Source: Vibrio aphrogenes (GTDB lineage Bacteria; Pseudomonadota; Gammaproteobacteria; Enterobacterales; Vibrionaceae). From it: DNA of 64,000 nucleotides. The position numbers and the translations under genes are program-made. Below the pieces are notes generated by a model, which did not search any database, was not told the origin of the DNA, and was given only the letters and a program-made list of their open reading frames with translations. The stretch's first letter is position 1. Each line of letters starts with the position of its first letter. This document shows positions 55,633 to 64,000 of this stretch, piece by piece. The stretch lies in assembly GCF_002157735.2 (NCBI RefSeq), contig NZ_AP018689.1, positions 434,001 to 498,000 on the forward strand. Reading direction: 5' to 3'.

Positions 55633-57882
55633 ATGCTGATTCAACTGAGGGAGATTGTTGAACAAGTCTCTAAAGCCGACGATCTTCGTCAAGCTCTAGA
55701 TATTTTGGTCAAGGATACTTGTCAGGCAATGCACACCGAGTGCTGCACCGTCTATTTAGCCAATAATGAAAAAAGCCGACTTGAGTTGATGGCGACTCAA
55801 GGGCTTAAGTTTTCCGGTCAGACGATTCATATCCCTTTTACCGAAGGTTTAGTTGGCTTAGTACGTCGTAGTGCTGAGCCATTAAACTTAGCCCATGCCC
55901 AAAATCATCCCAATTTTAAATATTTTCCGGAACTTGGTGAGAATATTTATCAATCCTTTCTCGGTACGCCGATCATTCATCGTCGCCAAGTACTGGGAGT
56001 GTTAGTGATTCAGCAGCGCTCCCCTCGCTCGTTTAGTGAAATAGAAGAATCATTTTTAGTGACTCTCGCAGCGCAACTTGCTGTGATTCTTGCCAATGCA
56101 AAAGCACAAGGCCAATGGCAATTAAATAAGAGCCGAGTTCACTCTTATAAAGGCATTGCCGCTTCTTCAGGGATCGCGATTGGTAAAATTTGGTGGGACG
56201 ATACCCATCCGGATCTTTCTAAGATCTCTCCTGCATCCTGTTTGGATATCAATAAAGAACAAGAATGGCTAGCGTTAGCCATTGAAAATGCCATTGCGGA
56301 TTTTCGCCGCATGCGAAAGCGTTTTGATAATGAATTAAATAAAGACACTTTAGCCATTTTTGAATTGTTTATTCACTTGCTGCACGATCCTATGTTGCGT
56401 GCCGATCTCAACAAAAAAATTGCAGATGGTGACCGAGCCGATTGGGCTCTCAGGCAAGTCGTTGAGTTATATTCAGAACGCTTTGCGAAAATGAGTGATG
56501 CCTACTTACGAGAACGTGCCAATGATATTCGAGAGCTTGGTCAACGATTGTTGTATTTTTTACATAATAGCGAAGCAAGAGATCCGTTAATTAAAGAGCC
56601 GATGATCTTGGTGGTGAGGGAGCTGACAGCATCAATTTTAGCGGCGATTCCCAAAGATAAATTATTAGCCGTCATTTCGATGGAAGGGGCTGCCAACTCA
56701 CATGCGGCTATTTTATCTCGAGCATTAGATATTCCAGCAATTATGGGGGTGCAAGTTAAACCGGAATTGATCTCTGGAAAGTTGGGGATTGTGGACGGTT
56801 ATAGCGGTGATATTTTTGTTGAGCCTGCCTATCAACTTTTAAATGAATATCGTTCATTAGCAACAGAGGAAGAAGAGTTATCTGAGTTAGTCGCACAAGA
56901 ACTGGCGCAACCCGCTGCGACCAAAGATGGTCAGCGAGTTGAGCTTATGCTAAATGCCGGTTTAAGTGCCGATACTAATATTGCGGTTAACCAAGGTGTT
57001 GATGGAGTTGGGCTTTATCGCACCGAAATCTCGTTCTTACTACAAAATCGTTTTCCATCAGAAGAAGAACAAACCCAGCAATATAAGACGATTTTAACCA
57101 CTTATCCCAATAAACGAGTCGTGATGCGTACCTTGGATATTGGTGGAGATAAAGCCTTACCTTACTTTCCTATTGAAGAAGACAATCCTTTTTTAGGTTG
57201 GCGTGGGATTCGATTTACACTTGATCATCCTGATATTTTTCTTATCCAACTCAGAGCTATGCTCAAAGCCAGTTCCGGCTTAAATAATTTAAATATTATG
57301 TTGCCGATGGTATCCGGATGTCAGGAGATTGATCAATCATTGACGCTGATAGAGCAGGCCTATAAAGAAGTAACGACGTTAGATCCTAATATTTGTCGAC
57401 CTCAAGTGGGGATTATGCTTGAGGTCCCATCTATGCTGTATTTATTGCCTTTAATTGCCGATAAAGTGGATTTTGTGTCAGTGGGCACCAACGATCTTAC
57501 TCAATATTTATTGGCGGTTGATCGTAATAATGCTCGTGTTTCTGATGTCTATGAATATGTCCATCCCTCGGTCGTCAGAGCGCTTAAACACATTCATGAT
57601 ATGTGTCAGCAGCATCAGTTACCGGTATGTATTTGTGGAGAACTGGCTGGAGACCCTATCGGTGCCTTATTATTGATTGGCATGGGCTATCGTTCATTAA
57701 GCATGAATACTTCTAATGTTGCTCGTATTAAATATATTTTACGAAAATCTCAGTCAGAAGAATTACAAGCCTTATTACATCAAGCGATGCAGCAAGCTTA
57801 CGGAACGGATATTTATAATTTGGTTTTCCAATATTTAGAAGAGAAAGGATTAGCCGGTTTTATCCGAGCCGGTAAGAGCTAG
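55633..57882 (+). CDS. ptsP: Phosphoenolpyruvate-protein phosphotransferase PtsP (Enzyme I-Ntr)
   Basis: PtsP is the first enzyme of the nitrogen PTS, passing phosphate from PEP to NPr. The 749 aa have an N-terminal GAF domain (about 1-160) that senses small molecules, then Enzyme I domains with the phosphohistidine His357 in GAANSHAAILSRALDIPAIMG. The PEP-binding barrel includes DGVGLYRTEISFL, MRTLDIGGDKALPYF, SVGTNDLTQYLLAVDRNN and the CICGELAGDP cysteine. It follows rppH by 38 bases. Confidence 0.96.
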   Translation: MLIQLREIVEQVSKADDLRQALDILVKDTCQAMHTECCTVYLANNEKSRLELMATQGLKFSGQTIHIPFTEGLVGLVRRSAEPLNLAHAQNHPNFKYFPELGENIYQSFLGTPIIHRRQVLGVLVIQQRSPRSFSEIEESFLVTLAAQLAVILANAKAQGQWQLNKSRVHSYKGIAASSGIAIGKIWWDDTHPDLSKISPASCLDINKEQEWLALAIENAIADFRRMRKRFDNELNKDTLAIFELFIHLLHDPMLRADLNKKIADGDRADWALRQVVELYSERFAKMSDAYLRERANDIRELGQRLLYFLHNSEARDPLIKEPMILVVRELTASILAAIPKDKLLAVISMEGAANSHAAILSRALDIPAIMGVQVKPELISGKLGIVDGYSGDIFVEPAYQLLNEYRSLATEEEELSELVAQELAQPAATKDGQRVELMLNAGLSADTNIAVNQGVDGVGLYRTEISFLLQNRFPSEEEQTQQYKTILTTYPNKRVVMRTLDIGGDKALPYFPIEEDNPFLGWRGIRFTLDHPDIFLIQLRAMLKASSGLNNLNIMLPMVSGCQEIDQSLTLIEQAYKEVTTLDPNICRPQVGIMLEVPSMLYLLPLIADKVDFVSVGTNDLTQYLLAVDRNNARVSDVYEYVHPSVVRALKHIHDMCQQHQLPVCICGELAGDPIGALLLIGMGYRSLSMNTSNVARIKYILRKSQSEELQALLHQAMQQAYGTDIYNLVFQYLEEKGLAGFIRAGKS

Positions 57883-58029
57883 CCTGAGACTTTTATACTG
57901 CAACTGATTTGGGTTTACTTTATGATACCGTTCATTCAGTAAGCCCTATTATTTTATGGCACTAATGACGGTTATTTCGGTCATAAGTAGTCACTATTTT
58001 TGATTATTAACGAGAACAGAGAGACTTTT

Positions 58030-58884
58030 ATGAGTCAGGGATTTTTGGTTTTCCCACAAATTGATCCAATCATTTTTTCCATTGGTCCGATTGGCGTTCG
58101 CTGGTATGGATTGATGTATTTACTTGGTTTTGCCTTTGCGATGTATGTGGCTAATAAACGTGCCGATAAACCTGGTAGTGGTTGGACACGAGAACAAGTT
58201 TCGGATCTGTTATTTGCCGGTTTCTTAGGGGTGGTTTTAGGCGGGCGCATTGGTTACGTTCTGTTTTATGGTTTCGATTACTGGATGGCCGATCCTCTGT
58301 ATATTTTTAAAGTATGGACCGGCGGCATGTCGTTCCATGGCGGATTACTGGGCGTGATCACTGCAATGTGGTGGTATGCACGTAAGCATCACCGTACTTT
58401 CTTTAGTATTGCCGATTTTATTGCGCCATTGGTTCCTTTTGGCTTAGGAGCAGGCCGAATTGGTAACTTTATTAATGGTGAGTTATGGGGGCGAGTGACA
58501 GAGGTACCTTGGGCGATGATTTTCCCAACGGGTGGCCCTTATCCTCGACACCCATCACAGCTATATGAGTTCTTGCTTGAAGGTGTGGTGCTGTTCTTAA
58601 TTCTACATTGGTTTATTCGTAAGCCTCGACCAGCTGGAGCGGTATCAGGGTTATTCTTAATCGGTTATGGTGTCTTCCGTTTCTGCGTAGAGTTTGTGCG
58701 TGAACCCGATGCTCAACTTGGCTTATTTGATAACTTTATTTCAATGGGGCAGATTTTATCGACCCCGATGATTATAATCGGCGCATTGATCATGATTTGG
58801 TCTTATAAGACTCAAAAGCCGACAATTGATTCCAGCCGTCAAGAAAGTGAACGCAAACCAAGCAAAGCCGTAAAAGGAAAATAA
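58030..58884 (+). CDS. lgt: Prolipoprotein diacylglyceryl transferase
   Basis: Lgt adds diacylglycerol from phosphatidylglycerol to the lipobox cysteine of prolipoproteins. From ATG 58030 it is 284 aa, about seven membrane helices. The signature [14 protein letters not shown] (near 140-153), IRWYG-like [23 protein letters not shown] and [12 protein letters not shown] are present. An upstream in-frame TTG is not supported. thyA begins four bases after its stop. Confidence 0.95.
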   Translation: MSQGFLVFPQIDPIIFSIGPIGVRWYGLMYLLGFAFAMYVANKRADKPGSGWTREQVSDLLFAGFLGVVLGGRIGYVLFYGFDYWMADPLYIFKVWTGGMSFHGGLLGVITAMWWYARKHHRTFFSIADFIAPLVPFGLGAGRIGNFINGELWGRVTEVPWAMIFPTGGPYPRHPSQLYEFLLEGVVLFLILHWFIRKPRPAGAVSGLFLIGYGVFRFCVEFVREPDAQLGLFDNFISMGQILSTPMIIIGALIMIWSYKTQKPTIDSSRQESERKPSKAVKGK

Positions 58885-58887
58885 CTT

Positions 58888-59739
58888 GTGAAACAATATC
58901 TAGAACTATGCCAACGTATTATTAATGAAGGCCAATGGGTTGAAAACGAACGAACTGGAAAGCGTTGCTTAACCATTATTAATGCCGATTTAACCTATGA
59001 TGTTGGACATAATCAGTTTCCACTCGTCACCACTCGTAAAAGCTTTTGGAAAGCAGCGGTGGCGGAATTACTCGGTTATATTCGCGGTTATGACAATGCG
59101 GAAGACTTTCGTAAATTGGGCACAAAGACTTGGGATGCCAATGCGAACTTAAATCAAGCTTGGCTCAATAATCCTTACCGAAAAGGTGAAGATGATATGG
59201 GGCGAGTTTATGGCGTACAAGGCCGACAATGGGCCAAACCCGATGGTGGTCATATTGACCAATTACGTAAAATTGTTGATGACTTAACTCGTGGCGTGGA
59301 TGACCGTGGTGAAATTTTAAATTTCTATAATCCGGGCGAGTTCCATATGGGCTGCCTACGCCCATGCATGTATAGCCACCACTTTTCGTTGCTCGGTGAT
59401 ACATTGTATTTAAATAGCACACAACGCTCTTGTGATGTTCCGCTGGGATTGAATTTTAATATGGTGCAAGTGTATGTCTTTTTAGCCATTATGGCGCAGA
59501 TCACCGGTAAAAAAGCCGGAGTGGCTTACCATAAAATCGTCAATGGACATATTTATGAAGATCAATTGGCACCTATGCGCGATATCCAATTAAAGCGTGA
59601 GCCATTTGCTGCGGCAAAATTTCACATTAATCCAAAGATAAAAACATTAGAGGATTTAGAAACCTGGGTAACGTTAGATGATTTTGAAGTCACCGATTAT
59701 CAATGCCATGAGCCGATAAAATACCCATTTTCAGTGTAA
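58888..59739 (+). CDS. thyA: Thymidylate synthase
   Basis: ThyA methylates dUMP to dTMP with methylenetetrahydrofolate. The 283 aa start at GTG 58888 with AAGGA upstream. The nucleophile cysteine lies in [12 protein letters not shown], the dUMP-binding segment is [13 protein letters not shown], and [13 protein letters not shown] follows. It is about 20 residues longer than E. coli ThyA (264) and diverges from it, for example Met after the catalytic Cys, where E. coli has His. It belongs to a longer ThyA subtype. Confidence 0.94.
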   Translation: MKQYLELCQRIINEGQWVENERTGKRCLTIINADLTYDVGHNQFPLVTTRKSFWKAAVAELLGYIRGYDNAEDFRKLGTKTWDANANLNQAWLNNPYRKGEDDMGRVYGVQGRQWAKPDGGHIDQLRKIVDDLTRGVDDRGEILNFYNPGEFHMGCLRPCMYSHHFSLLGDTLYLNSTQRSCDVPLGLNFNMVQVYVFLAIMAQITGKKAGVAYHKIVNGHIYEDQLAPMRDIQLKREPFAAAKFHINPKIKTLEDLETWVTLDDFEVTDYQCHEPIKYPFSV

Positions 59740-59756
59740 TTAATTCATTTTTAATC

Positions 59757-59790
59757 AGCCTCTATTTGCGTGAGTAAATAGAGGCTTTTT
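59757..59790 (+). terminator. Rho-independent terminator after thyA
   Basis: AGCCTCTATTT (59757-59767) pairs with AAATAGAGGCT (59776-59786) around an 8-nt loop and leads into T's. It closes the rppH-ptsP-lgt-thyA group. Confidence 0.9.
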
Positions 59791-59847
59791 AATTACTCGA
59801 AAAAACCATATTATGCATGAATAAGCTATCGTTTTTTCGAGGGAATA

Positions 59848-60747
59848 ATGTCACATTTGAATTACAACCATCTTTATTATTTTTGGATGGTATGTAAACA
59901 GGGATCGGTGGCTAGAGCTGCGGAAGCGCTATTTTTAACGCCACAAACAGTGACCGGCCAAATCAAGGCGTTTGAAGATCGCATGAACGGCAAATTGATG
60001 AAGAGAAGTGGGCGTAGTGTTGAGCCGACGGAGCTTGGTCAATTGGTTTTCAAATATGCCGATAAAATGTTTGGCCTTAGTTATGAAATGCTGGATATCG
60101 TCAATTATTCACAGCAAGCTAATGTTTTATTTGATGTTGGCGTAGCCGATGCGCTCTCTAAGCGTTTGGTCAGTAAAATTTTATTGAATACGGTGCCGGA
60201 CGATAACAGTATCCATTTACGCTGTTTTGAATCGACTCATGAATTGTTATTAGAACAGTTGTCTCAACATAAATTGGATATGATTTTATCGGATTGTCCG
60301 GTGGATTCGAGCCAAAGCCCTGGGTTATTTAGTAAAAAACTTGGGGAATGTAAGATGAGTTTTTACTCTTCTCAAGCGATCGTTGATGGCGATTTTCCCG
60401 CGATATTAAATCAGCGGAAGTTATTGATCCCGGGACGACGCACCTCGATGGGAAGAAATGTGATGCATTGGTTTGAAAGATTGGGTATCACCCCTAATAT
60501 TTTAGGAGAATTTGACGATTCAGCGTTAATGAAAGCATTTGCTCGTTACCACACTGAAGCGATCTTTCTTGCACCGAATTTATATGCGGCAGAAGTCGAT
60601 GATGAGTTTCCATTGCATTTAATTGCAGAAGTGGATGATTTAAAAGAAGAGTATTATGTGATTTTTGCTGAACGAATGATTCAACATCCATCAGTAAAAA
60701 ATGTATGTGATGCAGATTTTAGCGAATTATTTAAAGTCACGTTATGA
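59848..60747 (+). CDS. nhaR: LysR-family transcriptional activator NhaR
   Basis: NhaR activates the sodium/proton antiporter gene nhaA, and in E. coli also pgaABCD, in response to sodium. The 299 aa align throughout with E. coli Nha[22 protein letters not shown], the winged-helix [63 protein letters not shown] and LLIPGRR. nhaA is not adjacent in this window. hlyU follows 31 bases later. Confidence 0.93.
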   Translation: MSHLNYNHLYYFWMVCKQGSVARAAEALFLTPQTVTGQIKAFEDRMNGKLMKRSGRSVEPTELGQLVFKYADKMFGLSYEMLDIVNYSQQANVLFDVGVADALSKRLVSKILLNTVPDDNSIHLRCFESTHELLLEQLSQHKLDMILSDCPVDSSQSPGLFSKKLGECKMSFYSSQAIVDGDFPAILNQRKLLIPGRRTSMGRNVMHWFERLGITPNILGEFDDSALMKAFARYHTEAIFLAPNLYAAEVDDEFPLHLIAEVDDLKEEYYVIFAERMIQHPSVKNVCDADFSELFKVTL

Positions 60748-60778
60748 TAACGCGCTGGACAATGAGTGAGGCAGTATC

Positions 60779-61075
60779 ATGGATCTAAATAAGATGGAAC
60801 GTAATCTTTCACAAGCGGTGGTCTTGTTAAAGGCGATGGCCAATGAGAATCGACTACAAATTTTGTGCATTTTGCATGAAGATGAATTGTCGGTTGGAGA
60901 GTTGTGTGAAAAGCTACCTTTGAGTCAATCGGCTCTTTCCCAACATCTTGCTTGGTTGCGCCGTGATGGGTTAGTCAGTACCCGTAAACAGTCACAAACC
61001 GTGTACTACTCATTACAAAGTGATGAGGTAAAAGCATTGATTGAGCAGTTGCATCAACTCTATTGTAAAAAATAA
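60779..61075 (+). CDS. hlyU: ArsR/SmtB-family regulator HlyU
   Basis: HlyU is a winged-helix regulator that activates haemolysin or RTX toxin genes in pathogenic vibrios by countering H-NS. The 98 aa match V. cholerae HlyU in AVVLLKAMANE-RLQILC, ELSVGELCEKL-like and LSQSALSQHLAWLRRDGLV, followed by YSLQSDEVKALIEQLHQLYC. It lacks the metal-site CXC of ArsR. It lies after nhaR and faces rpsT, as in V. cholerae. No toxin target is in the window. Confidence 0.9.
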   Translation: MDLNKMERNLSQAVVLLKAMANENRLQILCILHEDELSVGELCEKLPLSQSALSQHLAWLRRDGLVSTRKQSQTVYYSLQSDEVKALIEQLHQLYCKK

Positions 61076-61080
61076 TTTTT

Positions 61081-61164
61081 CGAGAAACGAGAAACGAGAA
61101 ACGAGAAACGAGAAACGAGAAACGAGAAACGAGAAACGAGAAACGAGAAACGAGAAACGAGAAA
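61081..61164. repeat. Heptanucleotide tandem repeat (12 x CGAGAAA)
   Basis: Twelve uninterrupted perfect copies of CGAGAAA are followed by a partial CGAAAA. The tract begins five bases after the hlyU stop and ends 17 bases before the terminator shared with rpsT. Such perfect arrays change copy number by slippage. Confidence 0.97.
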
Positions 61165-61181
61165 CGAAAATTATAGATATA

Positions 61182-61207
61182 AAAAAACCGGCCTGAGCCG
61201 GTTTTTT
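61182..61207. terminator. Bidirectional terminator between hlyU and rpsT
   Basis: AAAAAACCGGC (61182-61192) pairs with GCCGGTTTTTT (61197-61207) around loop CTGA. A's and T's on both sides let it end either transcript. Confidence 0.92.
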
Positions 61208-61227
61208 AGCAATTAAGCAATTTAAAA

Positions 61228-61488
61228 TTAAAGAGCTTTGATCGCTGCAGTAAAACGAGACTTATGACGTGCAGCTTTATTCTTATGAATAAGGCCTTTA
61301 GTCGCCATGCGGTCTAGTAATGGTGTTGCTTCAGCTAGTGCAGCTGTTGCAGCTTCTTTATCGCCTGCAGCAATTGCAGCGATAGTTTTTTTCATGTAAG
61401 TGCGCATCATAGAACGACGGCTAGCGTTGTGCTGGCGACGTTTCTCAGCTTGGATAGCGCGCTTCTTAGCAGATTTACTGTTTGCCAA
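61228..61488 (-). CDS. rpsT: 30S ribosomal protein S20
   Basis: S20 binds 16S rRNA early in small-subunit assembly. It starts at TTG 61488 (residues read [11 protein letters not shown]) with GGAG eight bases upstream, giving 86 aa. The rare UUG start is also used by E. coli rpsT and contributes to its translational autocontrol. [24 protein letters not shown] and [15 protein letters not shown] are the conserved parts. An ATG five codons upstream overlaps the ribosome site and is rejected. Confidence 0.96.
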   Translation of the reverse strand: MANSKSAKKRAIQAEKRRQHNASRRSMMRTYMKKTIAAIAAGDKEAATAALAEATPLLDRMATKGLIHKNKAARHKSRFTAAIKAL

Positions 61489-61781
61489 GGGTCTAACTCC
61501 CAAAAAACTTTAGTTCGGTGACAATTTAAGGGCGAGGACTATGCCTTTTTCCCAAAAAAAAGTCAACAGATTTGTGCAAAAACCAATCTTTACCAAACAA
61601 AACTTTGGTGAAGTATGGCTATCGCGGTTAAGATGGCGGGGATTCTATCAGCATTTGCATACCAATGCTATTAATTATCTCATTACAAAGCCACTTGGTA
61701 AGACGAAATTACTTCTAATTATTAGGAGTGAGAGTTTTAGGGGCTTGTCGTCATTTATATTCATTTTCTATTGAGGCACTC

Positions 61782-63338
61782 GTGAGTCGAAAACTACTGA
61801 GATCAGGTCTAATTGTCAGCTCAATGACATTTGTTTCTAGGGTATTAGGTCTTGTACGTGATGTTGTGGTCGCGAATTTAATGGGAGCAGGGGCGGCGGC
61901 GGATGTGTTTTTCTTTGCTAACCGCATTCCCAATTTTTTACGTCGCTTATTTGCTGAAGGGGCATTTTCTCAAGCTTTTGTTCCTGTTTTAACTGAGTAT
62001 CACGCCTCTGGTGATATGGATAAAACTCGCCAATTGATAGCCAAAGCCTCCGGAACGCTTGGGGTTTTAGTGACATTAGTGACTTTATTTGGAGTGCTCG
62101 GGTCGGGAATTGTTACAGCGATTTTTGGTGCGGGCTGGTTTATGGATTGGCTCAATGGTGGACCAGATGCCCATAAGTTTCTTCTGGCGAGCTTTTTATT
62201 AAAAATCACCTTTCCTTATTTGTGGTTCATCACTTTTGTGGCGTTATCTGGTGCGATTCTAAACACCTTAGGGAAGTTTGCCGTTTCATCTTTTACCCCG
62301 GTATTTTTAAATATCATGATGATTGTGGCCGCACTGTATATCTCACCGAATATGGAACAGCCAGAAGTCGGCTTGGCCATCGGGGTGTTTTTAGGGGGGT
62401 TAGTCCAATTTTTATTCCAAATTCCATTTTTATTAAAGCAAGGAATGATCGTTCGTCCGCAATGGGGATGGAATGATCCAGGCGTGAAACGAATCCGCAC
62501 TTTAATGATTCCTGCTTTATTTGGCGTTTCTGTTAGTCAGATCAACTTGTTATTTGATTCAGCAGTAGCCAGCTTCTTAGCGACAGGCTCGATTAGTTAT
62601 TTGTATTATTCTGACCGGTTGCTTGAGTTTCCTTTAGGGTTATTTGGGATTGCGATTGCCACGGTAATTTTACCGGCGCTGTCTCGTAATCATGTGGATG
62701 CTGAAAGTCACGGTTTTGCGAAAACTATGGACTGGGGGGTGCGTATGGTGCTATTGCTTGGCGTCCCGGCGATGTGCGGTTTGATTATTCTTGCCAAACC
62801 AATGTTGATGGTATTGTTTATGCGTGGGGAGTTCTCACCGGCGGATGTGCAAAATGCCTCTTTATCACTGTGGGCTTATGCGACGGGTTTGTTAAACTTT
62901 ATGTTAATTAAAGTGCTCGCACCGGGATATTATTCGAGACAAGATACCAAAACTCCTGTTCGTTATGGCATTATCGCTATGCTAACCAACATCGTTTTTA
63001 ATGCTATTTTTGCCTACTTCTTTGGTTACGTCGGTTTGGCTTTAGCCACTTCTTTGTCAGCGCTCGTTAATATGACGTTGTTATATCGTGGATTACATAT
63101 TGCCAATGTTTATCGTTTATCAAAAGAAACCATTGGCTTTGCAATAAAGGTAGCATTGGCAGGCGCTGTCATGGTCGCTGCGATTGAATGGCAGATGGCT
63201 GATTTTGATGTATGGTTAAGCTGGTCAACGGCTTATCGTGCAATGTGGTTAGTTGGCTTGATCGGTTTAGGTGCTTTAGTCTATGTGGTGTCTGCGCTGA
63301 TCTTAGGTGTGCGTACGCGACATTTAAAAGCCGATTAA
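61782..63338 (+). CDS. murJ: Lipid II flippase MurJ
   Basis: MurJ moves lipid II across the inner membrane for peptidoglycan synthesis. From GTG 61782 (GAGG upstream) it is 518 aa with about fourteen membrane helices. MOP-family blocks include SSMTFVSRVLGLVRDVVVAN, RIPNFLRRLFAEGAFSQAFVPV, GVSVSQINLLFDSAVASFL and VKVLAPGYYSRQDTKTPV. Longer in-frame starts add non-homologous residues. ribF follows about 100 bases later. Confidence 0.95.
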   Translation: MSRKLLRSGLIVSSMTFVSRVLGLVRDVVVANLMGAGAAADVFFFANRIPNFLRRLFAEGAFSQAFVPVLTEYHASGDMDKTRQLIAKASGTLGVLVTLVTLFGVLGSGIVTAIFGAGWFMDWLNGGPDAHKFLLASFLLKITFPYLWFITFVALSGAILNTLGKFAVSSFTPVFLNIMMIVAALYISPNMEQPEVGLAIGVFLGGLVQFLFQIPFLLKQGMIVRPQWGWNDPGVKRIRTLMIPALFGVSVSQINLLFDSAVASFLATGSISYLYYSDRLLEFPLGLFGIAIATVILPALSRNHVDAESHGFAKTMDWGVRMVLLLGVPAMCGLIILAKPMLMVLFMRGEFSPADVQNASLSLWAYATGLLNFMLIKVLAPGYYSRQDTKTPVRYGIIAMLTNIVFNAIFAYFFGYVGLALATSLSALVNMTLLYRGLHIANVYRLSKETIGFAIKVALAGAVMVAAIEWQMADFDVWLSWSTAYRAMWLVGLIGLGALVYVVSALILGVRTRHLKAD

Positions 63339-63440
63339 ACAAAGCTGAGTAAAGCCGATTCAAGCGCTCGCATCTTAAGGGTATAACGTATATAATTCGC
63401 CGGTTTAACGCTTGGCAACAATTTGGTAATAAAGAACCAT

Positions 63441-64000
63441 ATGGAATTAATCCGGGGCATTCATAACATTAAACCGCATCATAAAGGATGCGTACTGAGC
63501 ATTGGTAATTTTGATGGGGTGCATTTAGGGCACCAACAAGTCTTAACCCAGCTTTGTGAGCAGGCTGATCGCTTAGGGTTACCTGCGGTGGTGATGACAT
63601 TTGAACCCCAACCAATGGAATTTTTTGCTAAACAAGCGGCACCAGCACGTTTAACACGTCTACGAGATAAGTTCGTTCAATTAGAAAAATGTCAAATAGA
63701 CCGTTTATTATGTGTTAATTTTAACCAAGAATTTGCCAGTCAAAGCCCAGCAGATTTCATCTATGAATTGTTGGTGAGACGTTTAGGTGTTAAATTTTTG
63801 GTAGTAGGTGATGATTTTTGCTTTGGTAAAGATCGGAAAGGTAATTTTTCAGATCTACAACGAGCCGCTCAAGAACATGACTTTCAAGTGGTAAGCACGC
63901 AAAGTTTTTGTATGCCAGCCCGCGTCACTCAACAAGACGCTACGCCTATCCGGGTGAGCAGTACGGCGATTCGTCAAGCGCTTGCCAGTGATGACTTAGC
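63441..64000 (+). CDS. ribF: Bifunctional riboflavin kinase/FAD synthetase (partial)
   Basis: RibF phosphorylates riboflavin and adenylates FMN to FAD. The first 186 codons are in the window, running off the right edge without a stop. The N-terminal adenylyltransferase domain shows the nucleotide-binding SIGNFDGVHLGHQQVL, VMTFEPQPMEFF, RLTRLRDKF, VGDDFCFGKDRKG and RVSSTAIRQAL. The riboflavin kinase domain lies outside. rpsT, murJ and ribF sit together in many relatives. Confidence 0.95.
   Translation, partial: MELIRGIHNIKPHHKGCVLSIGNFDGVHLGHQQVLTQLCEQADRLGLPAVVMTFEPQPMEFFAKQAAPARLTRLRDKFVQLEKCQIDRLLCVNFNQEFASQSPADFIYELLVRRLGVKFLVVGDDFCFGKDRKGNFSDLQRAAQEHDFQVVSTQSFCMPARVTQQDATPIRVSSTAIRQALASDDL

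Noticed and set aside
61081..61164. CRISPR array
   Set aside because: The units are 7 bp, contiguous and without spacers; no cas genes are present.

Overview
The window is ordinary chromosomal backbone of a gammaproteobacterium of the family Vibrionaceae, most likely a Vibrio chromosome 1. The family call rests on gene content and order. A VpsR-type biofilm regulator follows lysS. HlyU and NhaR sit next to rpsT. arcB and arcA are adjacent and convergent, and petABC lies between rpsI and sspA. Most proteins align by eye with E. coli or V. cholerae homologues. The species cannot be fixed from the sequence alone. Coding density is high, base composition is moderately AT-rich throughout, and there is no prophage, CRISPR array, tRNA or rRNA gene. 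The only complete mobile element is one IS3-family insertion sequence.

Layout: (1) 1-7.3 kb: end of parC, nucleoside transporter nupC, then degS-degQ-zapG facing zapE and the rplM-rpsI ribosomal operon. (2) 7.9-13.2 kb: cytochrome bc1 genes petABC, sspAB, and metA under a visible MetJ operator. (3) 13.3-22.4 kb, minus strand: a YadS-type TRIC channel, btuF, mtnN, a DUF1499 lipoprotein and glutamate synthase gltBD. (4) 23.1-26.3 kb: the convergent arcB and arcA pair. (5) 27.0-33.4 kb: the threonine operon, with leader peptide, attenuator and thrABC. (6) 33.6-43 kb: grcA, ung, a hemerythrin-like protein, a DUF3545 protein, a sodium:alanine symporter, yaaA, srmB, trmN6 and brnQ. (7) 43-50.6 kb: fldB facing xerD-dsbC-yqfB-recJ-prfB-lysS. 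(8) 50.9-59.7 kb: vpsR, tas, a small protein, mutH, and rppH-ptsP-lgt-thyA. (9) 59.8-64 kb: nhaR, hlyU, rpsT, murJ and a truncated ribF.

The most notable thing is at the threonine operon. An intact IS150-like element of 1428 bp, flanked by a 3-bp duplication, sits in the loop of the thr attenuator. It splits a 17-bp perfect terminator stem into two arms 1.4 kb apart, while the Thr/Ile-rich leader peptide upstream remains intact. This should abolish or rewire threonine/isoleucine control of thrABC in this strain.

Other unusual non-coding structure: a dispersed miniature inverted-repeat element of about 230 bp with two full copies and one fragment, the fragment abutting and possibly supplying the fldB stop codon; a cluster of DnaA boxes between mutH and rppH that resembles a DARS-type locus; twelve copies of a heptanucleotide repeat just after hlyU; and perfect or near-perfect FNR boxes before arcA and grcA. 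Several proteins carry informative residue changes: ArcB lacks one of the two redox-sensing cysteines known from E. coli, and VpsR lacks the GAFTGA loop and a canonical Walker B.
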